Assembly (NCBI RefSeq): GCF_005405105.1
Contig: NZ_BJDK01000022.1
Span: 1-57,783, forward strand
Origin: Lactiplantibacillus dongliensis
GTDB taxonomy: Bacteria; Bacillota; Bacilli; Lactobacillales; Lactobacillaceae
Direction: 5' to 3'
DNA: 57,783 nt
Part shown: positions 52,026 through 57,783 of the stretch, piece by piece
Layout: the number at the start of each line of letters is the position of its first letter
Numbering within the stretch: the first letter of the stretch is position 1
Program-made: the position numbers and the translations under genes
The notes under the pieces: model-generated
What the model saw: only the letters and a program-made list of their open reading frames with translations
Databases searched by the model: none
Told to the model about the DNA's origin: nothing

Positions 52026-53036
52026 ATGACTGCTTATATCGTCTTAGGATTAGCCCTCATCAGTTTAATCCTGTTTATTATTTTAATCGTCAGTCGCGTG
52101 ACCGTGCATCGTCTAAAACGGGCCGCAACTGATCAAACCGAGTTATTAAAAACCATTCGTAGTCGCCTCGTTAAACAAACGCTGGTCAATCAAGACCAAG
52201 CAGCCACTTTAACGGACCTACAAACACAAAATGACAGCTTTAAAACCAAGTTGCGCAAATCCGTCCCTCACCCGGTCACGGCGCCGCAACATCACCGCAT
52301 CGACGCTAACTCACGCGCCATCTTTCGTTCGTATGTCGTTGGTTTAGACTACTACCAAAAAGAATTTGACGCTGCACTGGCCGATGCCATTAAACGTGGT
52401 TATTTTAAACCGTATGACAATTACAACGATTCTGGGTTAAAAGCCGATTACTTATACGCGAAGAAATACCAAGTTGACGCTGACGCTAATATTGGGGAAA
52501 TCCAACTAGTCGAAGAAGTCGATGGTGCCAAACGGGCCGTTCGAATTGAGTTAAAAGTGGCGGATCATGGTTATGTCATTGGCTATCTACCGAAAAAACA
52601 AGTTAATGAAGCTTTTAACGTTATTGATATTTACGCCAACTCCGTCATGACCTTATCGTCCAAGACCCGGATTACGGGCGGTCAATGGAAGATGGCCATC
52701 GATGCTGTCAACGATATGCAATACATGAACGATCCCAATGCCCAGCAACGGGCTTTGCCTGACTATGGGTCGACCGATACGCCGCTACAAATTAAAACCG
52801 GCCGCAAGTCTTATTTTCTACAGTTTACATTGTATGAACTCGAAATCGCGACCAACCAGATTCCACTGTATAGTTTAATCGATACCACCGCTGGTCAACG
52901 GGGCTCAATCGTAACGATTGAAGCCCAGCCTACGACGTATCAAGTCGATGTTGAAGCGGGTCCCCAGACTGGTGAGCGGATTGCGGTCACCCCAAATGAC
53001 ATTGCCCGCGTTATCTGGGTACCAAACTGGAAATAA
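52026..53036 (+). CDS. Membrane-anchored protein of unknown function, 336 aa
   Basis: N-terminal membrane helix (about 3-24), short coiled coil (about 30-75), then a globular beta-rich region. The part around 150-210 (I-G-E-I-Q-L-V-E-E-V-D-G...I-G-Y-L-P-K-K-Q-V-N-E) has the look of a small nucleic-acid or peptide-binding barrel such as HIRAN, but the match is weak. TTGGAG before the ATG. First of three tightly spaced envelope genes. Not recognised. Confidence 0.75.
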   Translation: MTAYIVLGLALISLILFIILIVSRVTVHRLKRAATDQTELLKTIRSRLVKQTLVNQDQAATLTDLQTQNDSFKTKLRKSVPHPVTAPQHHRIDANSRAIFRSYVVGLDYYQKEFDAALADAIKRGYFKPYDNYNDSGLKADYLYAKKYQVDADANIGEIQLVEEVDGAKRAVRIELKVADHGYVIGYLPKKQVNEAFNVIDIYANSVMTLSSKTRITGGQWKMAIDAVNDMQYMNDPNAQQRALPDYGSTDTPLQIKTGRKSYFLQFTLYELEIATNQIPLYSLIDTTAGQRGSIVTIEAQPTTYQVDVEAGPQTGERIAVTPNDIARVIWVPNWK

Positions 53037-53052
53037 ACGAGGTCCTAAATCT

Positions 53053-53172
53053 ATGAAAAATCTAATTATCGCTGCTCTACTAATCTTATCGATTGGCGGA
53101 ATGGCTTACGTTGACCTGCAAATTATCAACCGCGCGCCCTACCCAACCTTAGCTCAGGAGCAACCCCAATGA
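53053..53172 (+). CDS. 39-aa single-span membrane peptide
   Basis: MKNLIIAALLILSIGGMAYV then a short polar tail. Start 53053 with ACGAGG upstream. The stop overlaps the next start as ATGA. Likely coexpressed and a possible partner of the flanking products. Confidence 0.7.
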   Translation: MKNLIIAALLILSIGGMAYVDLQIINRAPYPTLAQEQPQ

Positions 53173-53600
53173 GGGCGCGCTGGCTAATCAGTTGCGGGAT
53201 GAGTCTGGTACTGTTACTGAGTGGTTGCGCGGCTAGTAGTCAACCTCGAATTACGCCGAAGAAAACACAAGAAATCGCTGCGGCGAATCGCCAAAGTGAC
53301 ACCAATGCCGCCGCAAAAGCACAAGACGCCAGTGCCCAAAAAGCTACTGGCACCCAACTGCAAGCAACGAATGACCACTTGACCAGTCCAACAATGGCCG
53401 CCGCGGCGGTCAAACAAGTCTTGAAGGCGCCAGTAGGACAACTATTTCAGCCGGTTCCAGCCATTAATAGTGATGCGCGCGGTCATCACTATTATCAAGT
53501 TGATGCCTTTCAGCGCAAAGCCAATGGTCAACGGGGACACTTGCTAAAAACTTATTTTGTCTATCCTAATGGCACTATTACCACTAAACAAGCTGATTAA
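53169..53600 (+). CDS. Small lipoprotein
   Basis: 143 aa; signal with lipobox L-L-S-G-C (Cys20), Ala/Gln-rich linker (about 25-75), then a small domain (about 76-143) with H-H-Y-Y-Q-V-D-A-F-Q and K-T-Y-F-V-Y-P-N-G-T. Overlaps the 39-aa gene by 4 nt. Function unknown. Ends at a terminator. Confidence 0.8.
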   Translation: MRARWLISCGMSLVLLLSGCAASSQPRITPKKTQEIAAANRQSDTNAAAKAQDASAQKATGTQLQATNDHLTSPTMAAAAVKQVLKAPVGQLFQPVPAINSDARGHHYYQVDAFQRKANGQRGHLLKTYFVYPNGTITTKQAD

Positions 53601-53627
53601 ACGGTTAGCCCAGGCTAACCGTTTTTT
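53600..53627 (+). terminator. Terminator of the envelope cluster
   Basis: AACGGTTAGCC-cag-GCTAACCGTT, T6. Confidence 0.92.
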
Positions 53628-53669
53628 GCATGGTATAATTAAGCCATGCTTAATTTGGAGGAGATTATT

Positions 53670-54095
53670 TTGAAATTAGCAAAATCAGTTCTGACGGTGA
53701 CGCTCGGGTTGGGGCTAGTTGGCCTCGCCCAACCGGTTCAAGCCGCCAAACGCAGCCACACCGTTCCCACGACCTTTCGCCATACCTGGTATGCTTACGA
53801 TCACGGGACTTACGATCGGTTAACCCTAACCAAACATTCCTTGAAAGGCATCATGCGTTATGAGGGTGGCGCCCGCCAAATCTGGGCCAGTGCTAAGGGT
53901 AATCAGCTCGGCGTCTGGTCACATGGTAAAAACAAACTCAATATTTACAAAACCACTAGGGGTTACCATCTGGCTAGCCAACCGATTAACTTAACACACG
54001 GCAGCAAAGCTGGTCATGCCCGACTTTACGTTCACAGTGATGGCTATCAAGCTAACTACTACCGAACCAAATCAGTCGCTTACCGCTACCGATAA
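53670..54095 (+). CDS. Small secreted protein
   Basis: 141 aa. The start is TTG 53670, since GGAGGAG lies at the right distance before it; the ATG at 53646 would put the ribosome site inside the gene. Signal peptide to about V-Q-A-A, then a basic, Tyr/His-rich domain (F-R-H-T-W-Y-A-Y-D) found repeatedly in lactobacillar secreted proteins of unknown role. Followed by a terminator and tRNA-His. Confidence 0.8.
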   Translation: MKLAKSVLTVTLGLGLVGLAQPVQAAKRSHTVPTTFRHTWYAYDHGTYDRLTLTKHSLKGIMRYEGGARQIWASAKGNQLGVWSHGKNKLNIYKTTRGYHLASQPINLTHGSKAGHARLYVHSDGYQANYYRTKSVAYRYR

Positions 54096-54101
54096 CAAAA
54101 A

Positions 54102-54136
54102 AACGCCCCGACTAAATAACTAGTCAGGACGTTTTA
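54102..54136 (+). terminator. Terminator of the secreted protein gene
   Basis: AACGCCCCGACTAA...TTAGTCAGGACGTT stem with G:U and mismatch, TTTTATTTT after. Confidence 0.75.
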
Positions 54137-54142
54137 TTTTAG

Positions 54143-54216
54143 GGCGGTATGTGGGAATCGAACCCACGCGTGCCGGAGCCACAATCCGGTGCGTTAACCA
54201 CTTCGCCAATACCGCC
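54143..54216 (-). tRNA. tRNA-His (anticodon GTG)
   Basis: 74 nt including the G-1 that pairs with C73; acceptor GCGGTAT/ATACCGC. Anticodon arm CCGGA-TTGTGGC-TCCGG. T-arm GTGGGTTCGATTCCCAC. No encoded CCA. Confidence 0.95.
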
Positions 54217-54325
54217 ATCACGTTTAGTTCGTTTGAACCAACATGTAATAGTATACACTTATTTGGCCGATGTGGTTAGGGGTTATTTAAAAAAGTTGAT
54301 ATTGGCCTTCATTCACCCTATTTTC

Positions 54326-54358
54326 AAAAAAAGCGCCCCACTTTTAAGCGAGGCGCCT
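54326..54358 (-). terminator. Terminator of the LPXTG protein gene
   Basis: GGCGCCTC...GTGGGGCGC then T7 leftward, just downstream of the stop. Confidence 0.8.
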
Positions 54359-54386
54359 TTATATGCTGATAAATAAGTAATTGCCA

Positions 54387-57300
54387 CTACGACTTTTTCT
54401 TTTTACTAATCAACCATGGCCGTATAATCCCAGCCAAGGCTAATAATACCCAACCCCAAATCGAAGTCGCTTGCGTCGCTGTATCGTCAGTTTGTGGTAA
54501 TTTAGCTGTCACTACTAAACCATCCGCTTGTGACTGAGCTACTTTGACCAGTTGTTGATTAGTTGGTACATTCGATTTTGATGAACTAGCTAACATCATG
54601 GCACCTGACATCGATTTAGAGTCCGGTTTGACGACCTTCTGGCTCAATTTGACCGGCTGCTTAGGTGTCGACTTTTTGATTGGTTGCTGTGGCCGAACAG
54701 TCGGCTTCGTTGCCGGTAACTTCTTAACTGGTTGCGGCTCAGGCATTTCACTAGTCCCATAATTCCCGTTATCATCTGTAGTTTGCTGGCCATCATTACC
54801 ATCAGGTGTGACCACTGGTGCCGCTTCAATTATAACTTGTCCCTTAGCCATATGAATCACACCTAGCTGATCGGTAAATTGATACGTGACTACATAGGTT
54901 CCAGGCGTATTTAACACAACTGGGTTATCGATTTGCAGTTTCTTTGAATCAATCGCAGTTCCATCAACATCCGTTGCCTGCTCTAGATTGCTAAGTGCGG
55001 TCCATTGATCACCCACTGTCAAATGAACAACCGGATGCTTAACCGCTAGCTTGGCAAGATTGGCTAACACTTGTACCACGCTAGTCGCGGTGTGCAAGCT
55101 ACTTTGACTATCTGTAAACCGATAGACAACTAAATAATGACCCGGCCGCGTTAAATCAACTGGATTACTAATGGTCACCCGATCAGCAGTAACCTCACGA
55201 CCATCAACATCTTTAACCGCCGCAAGGTTGTCGATTGGTGACCACTTGTTACCAACGTAAAGCACCACAGTCTCGTGATTCAATGTTAACTGTGCCTGAC
55301 TGGGTTTGATCGTCACGACTGCTGTCTTCTCATGTACAACACCAAATGTATCGGTAAATTGATAAGTAACGTGATACTCGCCTGGTTGAGCCAGCTTCAC
55401 TTGGTTATCAACTTTCAAGTATTGTGGCCAATCAGTAACATTAATTTGTTCACTATCCGAATCAACCAGGCTCTCGACGTTACTCATTGGATTCCACGTA
55501 TCGTGTTCATATAATATCACTTGGTCAGTTTTTAATTGTAGGGCCGCATGATTCTCACCGGTGAGGATGGTCACCAGTGCCGTTTGAAGATGGTCACCAT
55601 GACCATCTTTGAAACTATAAACCAGCTGGTAATTGCCCGGTCGCTTAAGTGAGTTTACCACCTGACCCACAGCATCTGTTAGCCGCAATGACAACGAACT
55701 CGGCGCAACTTCATGACCATTATCATCGATAGCAGTCACAACATTGGTCAGGGGGTCCCAACGATCATCTGTTGAAAAATTGCCAGTAGTTTGTTTAAGC
55801 GTTAAGCCATTCACGATAACATGTACGTTCTTAGTGACTGGCACCCCAAATTGGTCGACAAATTGATACGTAATCGTATAGACTCCGGGAATTTGACTAT
55901 TAACTGTCCCTTTAGTTGTGACATCTGTGACCGGACTCCCATCAGCGTTAATGGCAGTGACAAAATTATCGGCCGGCCACGACTCGTTTAACTGAACGAC
56001 CGAATCATGCGCATTGATCATACTTTTTGCCGCCACAATCTCTAGCTTAACTGGTCCTGAAGTTTGGTTAACATTATCCTTACCCATATAGCTGTAGGTC
56101 ACGGTGTAACTACCGACCTTGGTTGGGTCAACGTCAGCAACCGGGACAATAACGTTGGTTTTAGTATCGCGCACGACTACGTTCAACTTATCAAGGGCTA
56201 AATTATTGCCCGCTTCATCAACACTCAGTTTCTCATCGTAATTATCCACCGGCAACCACTTTGTCTTAGGACTAGCAATGAGCTGGACATCTTTTCCAAC
56301 CACGCTTTGCCAAGTCCAGGTACCAGCAGTTGCTTGGTCACCACTATAGCGTTCCATCAATGCCGGTGCAGTTAACCGTTCACCAGTGTCGACGTTGACC
56401 CATAATCCCGTGGATTTATTGGCAGCAGGTTGTAAATTGGCTGAAAACAATTGTTTTAGTTCGCTTATACGACTATAGCCTACTACTTGAGCAACATCCT
56501 CCAAGCTAATACTACCTTCCAATTCTGCTGGCAGTTCAATAATATCACTAGCTTTTTCTACCGGATAATCAAAAACCAGTCTCGTATGTGCACCTAAAAC
56601 TAGCACTCGTGGATTAGTAGTCAAGTATCCAAACCCTTCAGTATACATTGCCGGTAAGTTAATAAGCGAATAGTTTTTTATATTAAGCGTACCAAGTGGT
56701 TGATAATCCAATACTAAGTCACGCATATCAAATGACGAGAGATTCAAATTCTGAAGAGCCTCATCATTTACAAACATTCCCATCATATTGGTCACATTAC
56801 GAGTATCAAAATTAGTGAGATTCAAATCGGCTAATGTAGTATCACTAGAAAACATATACCGCATGTCGGTCACGTTTGACGTATCAAAATTCGCAAGTTT
56901 TAGATTAGTTAATGCGGTATCTCCCAAAAACATATAACTCATATCATCCACATTATGCGTCTCAAAGTTTGAAAATTTGGAAAAATCTAAATCAGTCAAT
57001 TGCGTAATATTAGCAAACATTCGTGACATATTAACTACAGAGCTGGTATCTAAGTTAGCGAGTTTCAATGTGGTCAGTTCACCACCCGGATCCGTTGCAT
57101 CTCTACTGATACCTTCAAACATGGATTGCATATTTGTCACGTGGCTAGTGTCAAACTTCGCAATATAGTCATCGACAAAATGCTTAGCATCCCCAAACAT
57201 CAATGACATGTCGGTAACTGCGCTTGTATCAAAGTGACTTAAATCCAGTTGTGCACTGACCGGCAAATTTATTCTATAAAACATACCAGACATATCAGTG

Positions 57301-57692
57301 ACTTTACTAGTATTAAAACGATCCAGTCCCTTGATGGGATTAACAAACTTTTCGTACCCTATTCCAGCAAACATTCTCGACATATTTGTCACTTTACTGG
57401 TATCAAATGAGGAGAGATCTAACGCCGACAAAGATGTCCCCATAAACATGCCAGACATATCGGTGACAGAACTCGTATCAAATGAAGAAATGTTAAGCGA
57501 ACTCAATGATGATTCAGAACTAAACATCGAGGCCATCGATGTTACTTTACTTGTATTAAACATCGACAAGTCTAAACTCTCTAAGCTGGTGCAAGTCTCA
57601 AACATATGTGACATATTTGTCACTTGACTAGTATCAAAGTTTTTTAAATTCAAACTTTCTGTATCAAATAAACGTGTAAACATGTAGGACAT
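54387..57692 (-). CDS. LPXTG-anchored surface protein with DUF285 repeats, 5'-truncated
   Basis: 1101 codons from ATG 57692, but the frame stays open and homologous to about 57710. Part 1 (about 1-330): BspA-type DUF285 repeats of about 22-25 residues, consensus F-D-T-S-x-V-T-D/N-M-S-x-M-F. Part 2 (about 470-1000): six Ig-like (DUF5011-type) modules of about 75 residues, each ending G-x-Y-x-V-T-Y-x-F. Part 3: Pro/Lys/Gln-rich linker. End: L-P-Q-T-D, membrane helix, K-K-K-K-S, a sortase signal. No signal peptide or upstream repeats are present, so the gene is interrupted by other DNA at about 57712; it is most likely inactive. Confidence 0.85.
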   Translation of the reverse strand: MSYMFTRLFDTESLNLKNFDTSQVTNMSHMFETCTSLESLDLSMFNTSKVTSMASMFSSESSLSSLNISSFDTSSVTDMSGMFMGTSLSALDLSSFDTSKVTNMSRMFAGIGYEKFVNPIKGLDRFNTSKVTDMSGMFYRINLPVSAQLDLSHFDTSAVTDMSLMFGDAKHFVDDYIAKFDTSHVTNMQSMFEGISRDATDPGGELTTLKLANLDTSSVVNMSRMFANITQLTDLDFSKFSNFETHNVDDMSYMFLGDTALTNLKLANFDTSNVTDMRYMFSSDTTLADLNLTNFDTRNVTNMMGMFVNDEALQNLNLSSFDMRDLVLDYQPLGTLNIKNYSLINLPAMYTEGFGYLTTNPRVLVLGAHTRLVFDYPVEKASDIIELPAELEGSISLEDVAQVVGYSRISELKQLFSANLQPAANKSTGLWVNVDTGERLTAPALMERYSGDQATAGTWTWQSVVGKDVQLIASPKTKWLPVDNYDEKLSVDEAGNNLALDKLNVVVRDTKTNVIVPVADVDPTKVGSYTVTYSYMGKDNVNQTSGPVKLEIVAAKSMINAHDSVVQLNESWPADNFVTAINADGSPVTDVTTKGTVNSQIPGVYTITYQFVDQFGVPVTKNVHVIVNGLTLKQTTGNFSTDDRWDPLTNVVTAIDDNGHEVAPSSLSLRLTDAVGQVVNSLKRPGNYQLVYSFKDGHGDHLQTALVTILTGENHAALQLKTDQVILYEHDTWNPMSNVESLVDSDSEQINVTDWPQYLKVDNQVKLAQPGEYHVTYQFTDTFGVVHEKTAVVTIKPSQAQLTLNHETVVLYVGNKWSPIDNLAAVKDVDGREVTADRVTISNPVDLTRPGHYLVVYRFTDSQSSLHTATSVVQVLANLAKLAVKHPVVHLTVGDQWTALSNLEQATDVDGTAIDSKKLQIDNPVVLNTPGTYVVTYQFTDQLGVIHMAKGQVIIEAAPVVTPDGNDGQQTTDDNGNYGTSEMPEPQPVKKLPATKPTVRPQQPIKKSTPKQPVKLSQKVVKPDSKSMSGAMMLASSSKSNVPTNQQLVKVAQSQADGLVVTAKLPQTDDTATQATSIWGWVLLALAGIIRPWLISKKKKS

Positions 57693-57710
57693 ATCTTGTA
57701 CTTGACTAGG

Positions 57711-57783
57711 GCTTGTTTTAAAAGTTAAAATGCATATTGCTTCGTTCGCTTTTCTAAACCTGATATATTATTAGAAAAGAAAT
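57711..57783. mobile_element. Possible end of an inserted element
   Basis: At 57711-57716 the surface protein frame gives way to GGGCTTGTTTTAAAAGTTAA on the plus strand, A/T-rich and with a stop in frame. A sharp loss of homology within a repeat is typical of an IS insertion. No transposase is visible in the 70 bp left, so the family is unknown. Confidence 0.35.

Noticed and set aside
57298-57627. 109-aa plus-strand frame in the surface protein gene
   Set aside because: Its apparent repeats simply mirror the DUF285 repeats on the other strand.
54387-57692. CRISPR-like periodicity in the DUF285 part
   Set aside because: The period of about 70 bp is due to protein repeats with variable spacing and many substitutions; no identical repeat-spacer pattern.

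Overview
The window looks like chromosome of a Lactiplantibacillus (Lactobacillus plantarum group) species. The evidence is family knowledge applied to what the sequence shows: the lam (agr-like) peptide operon, the order ecsB-ecsA / hit-(ytxH-like)-prsA / yhaM-yhaN-yhaO-yheA-pbp2A, gutFRMCBA sorbitol genes in the order known from lactobacilli, strong AGGAGG-type ribosome sites, T-box leaders, a CcpA-type cre site and an LPQT sortase signal. The lam signal peptide core (CVGLA) differs from the CVGIW known from L. plantarum, so this is probably a sister species or a divergent strain. No database was searched.

Layout. 1-1050: lamB, lamD and a lamC stub (peptide quorum sensing, kinase cut to 97 aa). 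1.1-7.1 kb: trmB, ytmP, the EcsAB exporter, then a divergent hit/ytxH-like/prsA group. 7.2-15 kb: yhaM-yhaN-yhaO nuclease operon, yheA, pbp2A. 15.4-22.6 kb: a 40-aa basic protein, argR, an aminotransferase, a LysE exporter divergent from a MocR-type regulator, and two tandem MFS paralogues. 22.6-28.9 kb: a dead IS982-type transposase and the sorbitol PTS operon, in which both gutB (EIIBC) and gutF (dehydrogenase) carry frameshifts that fit single extra G residues. 29-35 kb: gene remnants, a two-domain YdcZ-type (DUF606) DMT transporter, and a secreted flavinylated fumarate-reductase-like lipoprotein divergent from a YesMN-type two-component system with paired operator-like boxes between them. 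35-44 kb: an unknown two-gene cassette, a membrane protein with a permuted papain-like domain, a WYL regulator, argS with its T-box, an unknown protein, a GNAT, tRNA-Gly(CCC), a DUF2187 protein and a MATE transporter. 45-54 kb: a secreted amidase, a T-box-controlled metE-metF-type methionine operon, yisL, gtrA, a three-gene envelope cluster, a small secreted protein and tRNA-His. 54.4 kb to the end: a 5'-truncated LPXTG surface protein with DUF285 repeats, apparently interrupted at the window edge.

The most unusual signal is a dispersed intergenic element of about 150 bp. There are three full copies (11988-12138, 15143-15294, 44569-44721) and three 5' fragments. Its helices are kept by compensating base changes between copies, which points to a structured RNA. 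Other points of interest are the new AIP core with a lost kinase, the double lesion of the sorbitol pathway, and a terminator hairpin that buries the ribosome site of the next gene. I found no CRISPR array, prophage, toxin-antitoxin pair that I can defend, or rRNA.
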